NCBI RefSeq assembly: GCF_002311515.1
Contig: NZ_DCAO01000104.1
Location: 101,939-108,414 of the forward strand
From: Thalassospira sp. UBA1131
Lineage (GTDB): Bacteria; Pseudomonadota; Alphaproteobacteria; Rhodospirillales; Thalassospiraceae
Direction of reading: 5' to 3'
DNA length: 6,476 nt
The notes beneath the pieces were generated by a model. That model saw only the letters and a program-made list of their open reading frames with translations, made no database searches and was not told the DNA's origin. The translations under genes and the position numbers were made by a program. Below, piece after piece: positions 1-5,770 of this stretch; within the stretch, counting starts at the first letter, position 1; the number at the start of each line of letters is the position of its first letter.

Positions 1-41
1 GCCAGAACACTGAGGTTTCTGGCTTTGAAACCTTCTGCCAT
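1..41 (-). CDS. 5' end of the structural gene following the capsid gene (partial)
   Basis: An ATG on the minus strand at 41-39 follows an AGGAG ribosome site about 8 bases upstream and opens a frame that runs off the window. The visible peptide is MAEGFKARNLSVL, followed by a GC that can only begin an Ala codon. The gene lies in the same direction as, and directly downstream of, the capsid gene. An ARNLSVLA-type N-terminus resembles, from memory, a conserved small protein found after the capsid gene in alphaproteobacterial podovirus-like prophages. Thirteen codons cannot prove this. The palindrome pair at 74-151 fills the gap between this gene and the capsid stop codon. Start and strand are well supported; function is unknown. 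Confidence 0.7.
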   Translation of the reverse strand, partial: MAEGFKARNLSVL

Positions 42-73
42 TTTGGGCTCCTGTTTTCTTTTGAGCTTGTGGG

Positions 74-151
74 TCGGGATCCCCGCCTGCGCGGGGATGA
101 CGGTGCTGGACTAGGTGCATGAAACGAACGTCATTCCCGCGAAGGCGGGAA
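74..151. repeat. Paired palindromic (REP/BIME-like) repeat, copy A
   Basis: Two hairpins lie in one unit. The first is ATCCCCGC-CTGC-GCGGGGAT (79-98), a perfect 8-bp stem. The second is TTCCCGC-GAAG-GCGGGAA (134-151), a perfect 7-bp stem. Both carry the conserved tail ATGACG/CGTCAT, in opposite orientation, so they form an inverted REP pair. The whole unit recurs at 2113-2190 in the same orientation, with equal spacing up to the second stem. Such GC-rich palindromes scattered between genes are usual on proteobacterial chromosomes and are mobilised by RAYT transposases, none of which is visible here. This copy lies between the capsid stop codon and the next structural gene and would fold in the late mRNA. 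Confidence 0.85.
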
Positions 152-183
152 CCTCGAACGGCATGCTGAACAGGGATTTGGCG

Positions 184-999
184 CTACTCTTGCGCTTTCA
201 GGCACACCACACCATCGCCATCAATCAGCGTTGCACCCTGGCTCATGGAGTTATTCACAAAGTGTGCCGCGTGATCGCCATGCCAGGTAATGTCGGACTG
301 AACGTCCGAGCCGATGGCGTGGCCAATGGCGGTGCGGTGATACCAGAAGCAGGATCGAATGCCGCTTGCCACCGGAAGGCCTGAATGGGGCATCCAAAGC
401 GTTCCGAGCCAGCGTTTGGCCTGGGTTCCCTTCCACGGCAGATCCTCATCACCGATATAGTCAGATCGTGAGAATTCATCGATCAGAAGCAACTCCGACC
501 ACTGTTTCCAGCCGACAATCGCATAGCGCTGCCCGTCATCGGGCACATCGCGATCGCCAAGGCCTTCGAACGCCATCATGACCTTATCAAGGGTCATGCC
601 CTCGGTATTATCGGGCACGACATCATCGGCCCCGACCAGCGCATTGATGATCAGCTCGTCGGTCTTGCGGCCCAGCGCATAGGCCCCGGCATTGGCCAGA
701 ACCATCTTTTCATCATGGTTGATTTTAAGCTCGTCGAGCGCGTCAACCCAGTCACCGGCATAGTAATCACGCAGGTCACAGCGCACCGCCTCGTGATCGA
801 CATTCATCACCGGCACCTTGCCATGGCGGGCCTTGGTGGTGGCCGTGCCCTTGCCGACTTTCTGGAAAACCGTGGTCGCGCCCTTGATGGCGTTTTTGAC
901 CCGCACCGTGTTGCGCAGTTTTGAACCCATGCGTTGATAGGCCTGATGCACATCGGCCTGAAAATGGTCGATGAAGCTTTGATCAATCGTAGTTGTCAT
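184..999 (-). CDS. Major capsid protein, T7-like phage type
   Basis: This 271-aa protein is the likely building block of the phage head. It has the features of the phage capsid family found in podovirus-like prophages: an N-terminus giving FIDHFQADVHQAYQR, a middle with a helical ALDELKINHDEKMVLANAGAYALGRKTDELI stretch (about 87-117) of which only the pattern is diagnostic, and a C-terminus with HRTAIGHAIGSDV (221-233), a conserved W-H pair (239-240) and GATLIDGDGVV (255-265). Its position right after the scaffold gene fits capsid assembly. The ATG at 999 follows AAGGGG about 11 bases upstream. The gene stops with TAG at 186-184. It is separated from the scaffold gene by 414 bases that hold an opposing small gene, so it may need its own promoter or long read-through. 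Length is normal for the family and no frameshift is seen. Confidence 0.9.
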   Translation of the reverse strand: MTTTIDQSFIDHFQADVHQAYQRMGSKLRNTVRVKNAIKGATTVFQKVGKGTATTKARHGKVPVMNVDHEAVRCDLRDYYAGDWVDALDELKINHDEKMVLANAGAYALGRKTDELIINALVGADDVVPDNTEGMTLDKVMMAFEGLGDRDVPDDGQRYAIVGWKQWSELLLIDEFSRSDYIGDEDLPWKGTQAKRWLGTLWMPHSGLPVASGIRSCFWYHRTAIGHAIGSDVQSDITWHGDHAAHFVNNSMSQGATLIDGDGVVCLKAQE

Positions 1000-1278
1000 C
1001 GCCTTTTATCCCCTTGTTTCAGATATGGTTTTGTCGTGATTGCAGGCAGCCGCCGGGGTTCAATTGCAGCACTCATCATGAGCGGTGCCACAATTGCCCC
1101 AAAACCGGTCATTTTCCGGCCAAGGTTTGGTGTTTTAAGAGCGCTGTTACAGGAAACCTCATCCATCGAGGTTCCGTAGGACACGCGCTTGATTTGCCCC
1201 GACCTGTTGCACCCGAAGGGCTTTTCTGCGCGGTCCGGTCCAAGACAAACAAGAAAACAAAGAAAAAGAGTATCTGCC
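1000..1278. other. Gap between capsid gene and opposing small gene
   Basis: No convincing gene is visible here. The stretch must contain the 5' untranslated region of the capsid gene on the minus strand and any promoter of the small gene at 1279 on the plus strand. A stem-loop AACCTC-N7-GAGGTT is present at 1155-1173, extendable by GG/CC with one bulged A, but no U-run follows it, so it is not a terminator. No -35/-10 pair close to consensus is seen on either strand. The last 30 bases before 1279 are very A-rich on the plus strand, unlike the surrounding phage genes. Confidence 0.5.
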
Positions 1279-1407
1279 GTGAAGAAGTCGGTTTTGCTTG
1301 TGTTCAGCCTGATCGGGCTGGGGATTGCGGGTTATTTCCTTTTGCCGCTGACCCCGATCCCGGACTATGTCAACGCGGTCATCGACCGTGCCGACAAGTT
1401 GTTCTAG
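1279..1407 (+). CDS. Small single-span membrane protein, moron-like, in the capsid operon
   Basis: A 42-aa protein is encoded against the direction of the phage operon. The GTG start at 1279 is preceded by AAAGAG with an 8-base spacer; a TTG 30 codons upstream is in frame but lacks such a site. The protein begins with two lysines (residues 2-3) followed by a hydrophobic span of about 20 residues (about 4-25), then a short polar, helical tail ending IDRADKLF. This predicts an inner-membrane protein with the N-terminus inside, or an uncleaved signal anchor. Its stop codon lies 6 bases from the stop of the scaffold gene, so the two converge. I do not recognise the family. Opposite orientation inside a structural operon is typical of morons, which are lysogenic-conversion genes. 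A holin-like, superinfection-exclusion or type I toxin-like role is possible but unsupported. A chance reading frame cannot be fully excluded. Confidence 0.55.
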   Translation: MKKSVLLVFSLIGLGIAGYFLLPLTPIPDYVNAVIDRADKLF

Positions 1408-1413
1408 GGCAAG

Positions 1414-2064
1414 CTACCCACCGGAAAGCCGGGCAAAATCCGCCTGCACTTCGGCGACCAGCGTCGGATCACGATCCCGCCAATAGCGCGGATCATTCAT
1501 CTTGCGCCGGATTTCGGACCGAAGACCTGTATCCCCCGCCCCGCCATCAGCTTTGCCAAGGGCTGCCTCATCGCCATGGGTCATCATGCGATGCATTGCG
1601 CGCACGCCATCGGCAGTTTGACAGAGGGTTTCAAAGGCGGCCTCGGGTAGGTTGGCCTTGCCCCAGCTTTCGATTTTCGGGGCCAGCTTTTTCCAGCTTT
1701 CAGCCCCGCCAAACTCAGCAGCCAACGCCGCACGGTCGGTCGCGCGCTGAGCGGCCTGATCAAGATCGCCGAGAAGCGGTGAAAGAACCTCCCCCGCCAG
1801 ATCATAAATCAGCTGTGCCTGTGCGTTGCTGAACCCTGCTTCATGCAGGCGCTGGTTCAGATCGGCATCGATATCTTCCATGCCATCTGCAAGCGTGATT
1901 GCGTAGGCGTCCGGTGTTTCGGGGACCAGATCGGCGAGGACTGCGGCATCAAGGTCGGTTTCTGGTACTTCGCTGTCGGTATTGGATAGTTCGGGTGTTT
2001 CTGCTGCTTCCGGTGCTTCCGGCGTTTCTGTTTCCGGTGCGAGAAGGTCGGGTTCGGTTGTCAT
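1414..2064 (-). CDS. Capsid assembly scaffolding protein, T7-like
   Basis: This 216-aa acidic protein probably guides assembly of the procapsid and is then released. Residues 6-40 are rich in Glu, Pro and Thr with repeated P-E-T motifs, a disordered acidic N-terminus typical of phage scaffolds. Residues 65-115 form Ala/Leu/Gln-rich helices. The C-terminus has a basic helix and an aromatic motif, RRKMNDPRYWRDRDP (186-200), then EVQADFARLSGG, which is the recognisable end of T7-like capsid assembly proteins and is expected to contact the coat protein. It lies between the portal module and the capsid gene, the usual place. The ATG at 2064 follows GGAG about 9 bases upstream. The promoter-proximal gap holds palindrome copy B; the 3' side faces the opposing small gene. 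Confidence 0.85.
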   Translation of the reverse strand: MTTEPDLLAPETETPEAPEAAETPELSNTDSEVPETDLDAAVLADLVPETPDAYAITLADGMEDIDADLNQRLHEAGFSNAQAQLIYDLAGEVLSPLLGDLDQAAQRATDRAALAAEFGGAESWKKLAPKIESWGKANLPEAAFETLCQTADGVRAMHRMMTHGDEAALGKADGGAGDTGLRSEIRRKMNDPRYWRDRDPTLVAEVQADFARLSGG

Positions 2065-2112
2065 GCGAATGCTCCGCTCATTGGCGTCAAACTTGGGTTT
2101 GGTAGATGTGGC

Positions 2113-2190
2113 TCGGGATCCCCGCCTTTGCGGGGATGACGGAGCCCAATCAGGTACAAAGAACGAACGTCATTCCCGCACAGGCGGGGA
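2113..2190. repeat. Paired palindromic (REP/BIME-like) repeat, copy B
   Basis: This is the second copy of the unit at 74-151, in the same orientation. The first hairpin is ATCCCCGC-CTTT-GCGGGGAT (2118-2137). The second is TTCCCGC-ACAG-GCGGGGA (2173-2190), with one G-T wobble. The left 30 bases differ from copy A at only two loop positions, the spacer has diverged more, and AACGAACGTCATTCCCGC is shared around the second arm. It fills the gap between the Bbp19-like gene and the scaffold gene. Its right edge touches the TGA stop of the Bbp19-like gene at 2193-2191, so insertion may have supplied part of that stop codon. Confidence 0.85.
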
Positions 2191-2436
2191 TCAATCTGCT
2201 GCGGAACGCTCCGCCAGCCGTTTGATCTGCAGCACCAACGCCCGCTTCCCTTCGCGCATCCAGATCGCCGCAGTGCTGGCATCCGGGCCAAGGGCTGTAT
2301 GCAGGAAATGGCGTTCAAGATCGGCCAGCACCTTTGCCCCGGCGTCGCTGTCAAAACAGGCCTGCCAGTGGTCAGTGCCGTCCTCGCTCAAGCTCTCGTT
2401 TTCAGCTTCAAACCAGTCCCATCCGTTATCGGTCAT
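2191..2436 (-). CDS. Bbp19-like small phage protein
   Basis: This 81-aa protein resembles, from memory, the Bbp19-like family named after Bordetella phage BPP-1, found beside portal and scaffold genes. The function is unknown; a role in head assembly is inferred from position. The family-like core is FDSDAGAKVLADLERHF (28-44), followed by a spacer and WMREGKRALVLQIKRL (59-74). The reading frame stays open far upstream over the portal gene, but the ATG at 2436 is the right start because its A is also the last base of the portal TGA stop (TGATG), a classic translational-coupling arrangement. The protein ends right at the edge of palindrome copy B, so its last residues could have been changed by that insertion. 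Confidence 0.7.
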   Translation of the reverse strand: MTDNGWDWFEAENESLSEDGTDHWQACFDSDAGAKVLADLERHFLHTALGPDASTAAIWMREGKRALVLQIKRLAERSAAD

Positions 2437-3959
2437 CACACCGCCTCCGCGATTTCGGGTGGCAGGTTTGGCCGCAACAAATGATCCGGCACGCCAAACT
2501 GATCGGCAAGCCAGCGGACCATGACGGGCAGATCGACCTCTGCCATTGCATCCGGGCCAAGGGCGGCAATCCGCGACAGCCAATCAAGGGCCTGGCCCGC
2601 CTGTACGCGTTTTGGCAGTTGCGCGAGCGGGGCCGCATGACGCAGCACCACAACATCGCCATCCAGCGGGATGTCGGGAAGCTCCCCGGTTTGGGTCAGG
2701 ATAAAAAGCGCACGGCGGATCAGCGGATAAAGCAATTCCGCCTGCAACCGGCCATAGGTTGCCCCCAAAAGCCGGGCGTTTTCCGATGCGCGTTCAAGCA
2801 CCTCGGTCGCGGTCATGCCCGGTTGATCGGTTTGCCCCAGGCGATCGGCCAGCAAGCAGCGCCGAATGCGATCACGCAAATCCGATAGTACCAGATCAGA
2901 CACATCAAACCGGCCGGGCGCCTCAAGCGGTTTAAGCCCCGCCGATCCAACGGCCTTGGGGATGATGCTGCCCGGCACCAGCCGGATGGTTGCCGGATTC
3001 AGTACGCCGTCATCATCGGCCTGCCAGATGCCGGTAACGGCGATCGAGGCGTTTTTCAGCACCAGCTCAACTACCTTGTTGGCGGTCTTGATATCGGGCA
3101 GCGCCTTCATCACCGGGGACCGGCCATAAATCTCGCCCGGCGCCTTCATCCAGCGAAAGGCGATATAGGGCGACACATCAAACCGGTCGCGATAGATCAG
3201 ATCATTGGTATTGGCGTCACCGTCTTCGCGAAACACACACAGCTCATAGCCGGTTTTGCGGTCGGTTGCAGGCAAAACGGCCTCGATCACGGTGATGCGT
3301 TTGGGTGCGTCCTTGCCATCGCGATCATCATCGGCAATGCCCTTTGCCGCCGGCCAGGTTGCAAGGATTTCCGCGCGGGTGAGTGCCAGTTTGCGAAACA
3401 CCGCATCCATCTTGCCATCCGATCGTTCTTCAAACGCCAGATCCCGCAAGGGAACGGCCGTAAAACGCAAAGCAGACGGGCTATGCAAATCGGCCTTTTC
3501 AAGGCGCAAGCACGCAGTCCCGGCGGTTACCAGATCGAGAAACGCCTGATGCATTTCGACGGCAAAGTTCGACCGATCAAAATGCCCCTGCAAAATACGA
3601 ACGGCCCGGCCGAGTTGTTCGGTCAAAGCCTGTCGATCCGCATTGGCGACATTGCCGCCCGGCTCCAACTCAAACCAGCCGCCACCGGGCGGGGTGATTT
3701 CGGCCATCAGGCTGGCGGCAAGCTGTTCGACCGCATCGGACGCAGTTGCGTCAAACACCCGATCAAGGCGCTTGCCGCCATTGGTCTGGTTGGATGCCGC
3801 GGCATTGCGCTGTGGCAGGGCAAATTCATAACAATCCTGCCAATGCGCAATCCAGTTACGTCGGCGCTCCATCGCCTTTTGAAAACGGGCGCGCAACTGG
3901 GTGATATCTGCCCCGTCGGTTGCCTTGTCCTCAGTCACAGCCTTTTGCGAATTCGCCAT
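2436..3959 (-). CDS. Portal protein (T7-like head-to-tail connector)
   Basis: This 507-aa protein should form the dodecameric ring at one head vertex through which DNA enters and leaves and to which the tail attaches. Length and motifs match the T7-type head-tail connector family. It has an N-terminal helix RARFQKAMERRRNWIAHW (23-40) leading to CYEFALPQRN (43-52), DSxA-type positioning in FDATASDAVEQLAASL (69-84), DLVTAGTACLRLE (142-154), YGRSPVMKALPDIKTANKV (278-296) and MTATEVLERASENARLLGA (382-400), which is the conserved helix of this family. The ATG at 3959 has GGGGGA upstream inside the end of the preceding gene, and only 2 bases separate the genes. It is coupled to the following gene by a TGATG overlap. 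No frameshift or internal stop is visible, so it appears intact. Confidence 0.95.
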   Translation of the reverse strand: MANSQKAVTEDKATDGADITQLRARFQKAMERRRNWIAHWQDCYEFALPQRNAAASNQTNGGKRLDRVFDATASDAVEQLAASLMAEITPPGGGWFELEPGGNVANADRQALTEQLGRAVRILQGHFDRSNFAVEMHQAFLDLVTAGTACLRLEKADLHSPSALRFTAVPLRDLAFEERSDGKMDAVFRKLALTRAEILATWPAAKGIADDDRDGKDAPKRITVIEAVLPATDRKTGYELCVFREDGDANTNDLIYRDRFDVSPYIAFRWMKAPGEIYGRSPVMKALPDIKTANKVVELVLKNASIAVTGIWQADDDGVLNPATIRLVPGSIIPKAVGSAGLKPLEAPGRFDVSDLVLSDLRDRIRRCLLADRLGQTDQPGMTATEVLERASENARLLGATYGRLQAELLYPLIRRALFILTQTGELPDIPLDGDVVVLRHAAPLAQLPKRVQAGQALDWLSRIAALGPDAMAEVDLPVMVRWLADQFGVPDHLLRPNLPPEIAEAV

Positions 3960-3961
3960 GC

Positions 3962-4198
3962 CTATTCCCCCAAAAGGTTCTTGCCGCCACCCGCCTTGGC
4001 GATGCGATCCGTCAAAAGCCCGCGATAACTTGTCCCGATCAGGCTGGCACGACCATAACGGCGGCGTTCAAGCGCCTCGGTCCGCGCAGATCGTGCGGCA
4101 TCTTCGGTACTGGTTTCGTCATCGGTTGTGGTCGCCGTTGACGTTGGGACCGGCGCACTGACAGCGGCCGGTTTTGGTGTCGAAAACAAACTGCCCAT
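3962..4198 (-). CDS. Small conserved phage protein upstream of portal
   Basis: This 78-aa protein has an N-terminal MGSLFSTPKP, a disordered Ala/Pro/Thr/Ser and acidic stretch (11-36), a basic helix with Glu-Arg pairs (37-50), and a C-terminal GRASLIGTSYRGLL (49-62) ending KNLLGE. A short protein starting MG-LF-P and ending with GR-S-I-T ... K-LLG is a recurrent companion of portal genes in podo- and siphovirus-like prophages; this is recognition of pattern, and its function is not known. The ATG at 4198 has a strong GGGAGG site about 7 bases upstream. The open frame continues upstream through a terminator hairpin, which argues against any earlier start. It directly follows the terminator at 4227-4260 and would be the first gene of the structural transcription unit. 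Confidence 0.75.
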   Translation of the reverse strand: MGSLFSTPKPAAVSAPVPTSTATTTDDETSTEDAARSARTEALERRRYGRASLIGTSYRGLLTDRIAKAGGGKNLLGE

Positions 4199-4226
4199 CA
4201 CTTTTCCCTCCCGATCCCCCAAACGC

Positions 4227-4260
4227 AAAAACGCCCGCAAGGGTCGGAACCCTACGGGCG
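4227..4260 (-). terminator. Intrinsic terminator within the head operon
   Basis: Read on the minus strand, a stem CGCCCG (4260-4255) pairs with CGGGCG (4237-4232), and an inner stem AGGGT/ACCCT closes a 4-base loop, with a small asymmetric bulge between the stems. Five U residues follow (4231-4227). The plus strand has no U-run, so it acts leftward. It lies between the 174-aa gene and the 78-aa gene and would stop transcripts from the first two genes, or require antitermination for the portal-capsid genes. Confidence 0.8.
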
Positions 4261-4282
4261 CATCTGTGGCGTTGATTTGTCT

Positions 4283-4311
4283 CTTATGCCACATTAAGAA
4301 GAACAAATCAA
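4283..4311 (-). promoter_or_regulatory. Possible promoter before the internal terminator
   Basis: On the minus strand TTGATT (4311-4306) is followed after exactly 17 bases by CATAAG (4288-4283). Each box matches consensus in four of six positions. Transcription would start near 4276, just before the terminator hairpin, giving a short leader that ends there unless antiterminated. The match is weak and may be chance. A mirrored candidate (TTGATT 4272-4277, TAAGAA 4295-4300) exists on the plus strand. Confidence 0.25.
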
Positions 4312-4832
4312 GAACATTTTTCAGAAAAAAACACATTGCCAATCTGGTCGGGGTTTTCAGACGCCTGTAGCAGATGGCGATAGAGCTGCCAGGGGGTGAT
4401 AATCCAGAAGGCCGAAATACCCAAAAGGCGTTTGATCAGCTCAACACAGCTCATAGGACCAAACCGCACCTTGCGCGTAATCGAGGCCGGATAGCGCGCC
4501 CAGATGCAGTGATAGCCAAGGCCGCGATAATAGGCCGCCGGATCAAAGATCGGCGAATAGCACCAGCTTTCACAACGCACCCGATGGCTTTGCGGATCAA
4601 GGCAAATCCATTCCCCGGCCCGCACCCCGGAGACCAGCACAAAGCAATGGCGAAAGCCCGGTTTGAGGACCCGCAACAATCGCTTTTCCGGCGCATCGGC
4701 AAAGACCACCAGGATTGAGACCTCTTGCCCCGATGCGGATTGATCGGCCCAGTGATCCATCCACGGACCGGCGGATTCCTGCGCCGTTTCAGCGGTTTTG
4801 GCTTGTGTGAGAACGTTGTTTACATCCCGCAT
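4308..4832 (-). CDS. Conserved phage protein with permuted papain-like His/Cys pattern
   Basis: This 174-aa protein has no signal peptide or clear membrane span. Its core reads LKPGFRHCFVLVSG (56-69) with His62, then EWICLDPQSHRV (74-85) with Asp79, then GPMSCVELIKRLLGI (126-139) with Cys129, and ITPWQLYRHL (145-154). A His after a strand, and later a Cys at the start of a helix followed by a (T)P-x-x-L motif, is the order seen in circularly permuted NlpC/P60 (YiiX/LRAT-like) thiol hydrolases. A catalytic role, perhaps on peptidoglycan peptides or lipids, is therefore inferred and not proven. The start ATG at 4832 lies 13 bases inside the preceding gene and has GGGGAT upstream; Met25 is a weaker alternative start. 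A terminator follows about 50 bases after the TGA. The gene belongs to a two-gene unit with the 146-aa gene. Confidence 0.65.
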   Translation of the reverse strand: MRDVNNVLTQAKTAETAQESAGPWMDHWADQSASGQEVSILVVFADAPEKRLLRVLKPGFRHCFVLVSGVRAGEWICLDPQSHRVRCESWCYSPIFDPAAYYRGLGYHCIWARYPASITRKVRFGPMSCVELIKRLLGISAFWIITPWQLYRHLLQASENPDQIGNVFFSEKCS

Positions 4833-5260
4833 GGCGACAGATCCCCACCCAGTTCAACAGCGACATCTTCGTGATGGAAACTTTCATCTTCCCCGCGTTT
4901 GACGATGCCGCGTGTGACCAGCACATTTTCAAGCGCATCAAGGGCCTGTTGCCATAAATCACCCTTGTCCTTTTCGCGCGGGTCACGCTCATCGGGTTCG
5001 CGTTCGACCAACCCGAAATATTCCAGTACCTGCAAATGCCGGTCGCCCAGAATACCCGCCTTTTTAAGGCGCATCACCGCGTTATAGACATCATCAGGGT
5101 CACAGGGGCGCACCACCTCGCCCGCGTCGGCTACCACACGCGCGCCTTCGATCCGCGCAGTCTGACAGCGCACGAACCAGAACCACGCTTGCCTCGCACT
5201 GGAAAAAGGGGTGATGTCGCGCGCAGAATGCGGTTTGGGAAATAGTCGTTGTTCGGTCAC
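4820..5260 (-). CDS. Conserved alphaproteobacterial prophage protein, first gene of operon
   Basis: This 146-aa soluble protein starts at GTG 5260 with a strong AGGAGG site about 6 bases upstream. It contains SARQAWFWFVRCQTAR (21-36), RPCDPDDVYNAVMRL (51-65), then a helical HLQVLEYFG (75-83), a very charged stretch (86-100), and DLWQQALDALENVLVTRGIV (101-120, catalogued only by its L/W spacing). I recognise this layout from uncharacterised alphaproteobacterial proteins. The RPCDPDD box and the short helices could suit a nucleic-acid-binding or regulatory protein, but no HTH can be shown. Being first in the operon and upstream of a terminator that guards the structural genes, it is a candidate late regulator or antiterminator, by position only. 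A small terminase subunit is another option. It overlaps the next gene by 13 bases. Confidence 0.75.
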   Translation of the reverse strand: MTEQRLFPKPHSARDITPFSSARQAWFWFVRCQTARIEGARVVADAGEVVRPCDPDDVYNAVMRLKKAGILGDRHLQVLEYFGLVEREPDERDPREKDKGDLWQQALDALENVLVTRGIVKRGEDESFHHEDVAVELGGDLSPCGM

Positions 5261-5408
5261 GTCGCCCTCCTGCTGGATAAAACCTGTTCATTCCACCGGA
5301 CCTGCAACCAACCCTTCACCGCACCAAACCTTTGAAAAAGATAAAACTTTCCCGTTCGCGCATCTTGCGATGCACGTTGATTTGATGAATGGTTTGTGAT
5401 GTCCCCAA

Positions 5409-5453
5409 GGGCGGTGTTCCGCCCGCGCATATCGACGGTTCTCGCCGTCTTTT
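5409..5453 (+). terminator. Tandem hairpins with U-run, possible small-RNA end
   Basis: On the plus strand, GGGCGG-TGTT-CCGCCC (5409-5424) is a perfect 6-bp stem. Nine bases later GACGG-N6-CCGTC (5434-5449) is followed directly by TTTT (5450-5453). The second hairpin with its U-run has terminator form on the plus strand only. No plus-strand gene lies upstream inside the gap, so it may end a small RNA starting between 5260 and 5400, or stop antisense transcripts. No clear promoter for such an RNA is seen. Confidence 0.4.
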
Positions 5454-5514
5454 CAGCCGAACCTCAAGAGGCCCGACTTATTTCCAGATGCAATTCCGGT
5501 GTTGATATGCAAGC

Positions 5515-5520
5515 TATAAT
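5515..5520 (+). promoter_or_regulatory. Perfect -10 box of a distal rightward promoter
   Basis: TATAAT matches the sigma-70 -10 consensus exactly in an AT-rich stretch. The -35 side is poor: TTCCGG at 5494-5499 with a spacing of 15. Transcription would start near 5527 and run rightward toward the repressor with a leader of nearly 300 bases. A candidate operator lies just downstream at 5542-5555, which supports a regulated promoter. Confidence 0.35.
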
Positions 5521-5541
5521 CCCTTTTTGTTCTCATTGTAA

Positions 5542-5555
5542 AGGATTAATTTCCT
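5542..5555. promoter_or_regulatory. Second operator-like site, AGGA-N6-TCCT
   Basis: AGGATTAATTTCCT has the same arms and the same 6-base spacing as the core of the palindrome at 5771-5788. It sits about 15-28 bases after the predicted start of the TATAAT promoter, a position where a bound repressor would block transcription. It is inferred to be a weaker site for the S24 protein. Confidence 0.4.
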
Positions 5556-5564
5556 ATTCCAAAG

Positions 5565-5636
5565 ATGAGGAACATGCCTTCAACCCGATCAAAGCCCCTG
5601 CTGCTTGGCCATCAAGACCCTGAAATGGCAGGGTAA
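5565..5636 (+). CDS. Possible 23-aa leader peptide (low support)
   Basis: An ATG at 5565, and a second in-frame ATG at 5574 preceded by GATGAGGAA, open a frame of 23 or 20 codons ending in TAA at 5634-5636. It lies in the predicted leader of the transcript from the TATAAT promoter at 5515. The spacing of GAGG to the second ATG is short but usable. The peptide is short, hydrophilic and unrecognised. It may be a chance frame. Confidence 0.15.
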   Translation: MRNMPSTRSKPLLLGHQDPEMAG

Positions 5637-5770
5637 AGCTGCAATCAAGGTCGACAGAAATGCAGTATACTTTTTTGTTTTTACCACCGCGCTTGGAACG
5701 GCCCGGTTTCCGGGACTTTCGGTGCCTGAACCGTGCAGGATTGTTGTGTGATGCCGATTCCAGCCTCAAT

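Noticed and set aside
1152..1175. Stem-loop upstream of the small membrane gene as a terminator
   Set aside because: No U-run follows on either strand and the stem is short, so it is only noted as a possible RNA structure.
993..1832. 279-codon plus-strand open frame across the capsid-scaffold gap
   Set aside because: It runs antisense through most of the scaffold gene, is rich in Arg, Pro, His and Ser as shadow frames of GC-rich DNA are, and has no domain. The recognised scaffold protein is on the other strand.
74..2190. Two repeat copies as a CRISPR array or transposon ends
   Set aside because: The copies are 2 kb apart with phage genes between them, in direct orientation, with no regular spacers, transposase or target duplications. 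They fit REP pairs better.
1982..2524. 180-codon plus-strand open frame
   Set aside because: It crosses the scaffold start, palindrome copy B and the Bbp19-like gene in antisense; the protein is low-complexity and unrecognised.
3483..4028. 181-codon plus-strand open frame
   Set aside because: It is fully antisense to the intact portal gene and its neighbour, with no recognisable motif.
5396..5623. 75-codon plus-strand frame with a C-x-x-C pair
   Set aside because: It runs through the hairpin terminator and the TATAAT and operator sites, has no ribosome site, and the single Cys pair is weak evidence for a zinc site.
5639..5682. Stem CTGCA/TGCAG followed by a T-run as a terminator
   Set aside because: The stem is only five pairs with a 17-base loop and a 5-base gap before the T-run, too weak to call.
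5554..5769. 71-codon minus-strand frame in the divergent gap
   Set aside because: It is basic and low-complexity with no recognised motif or ribosome site, and has no operon partner.
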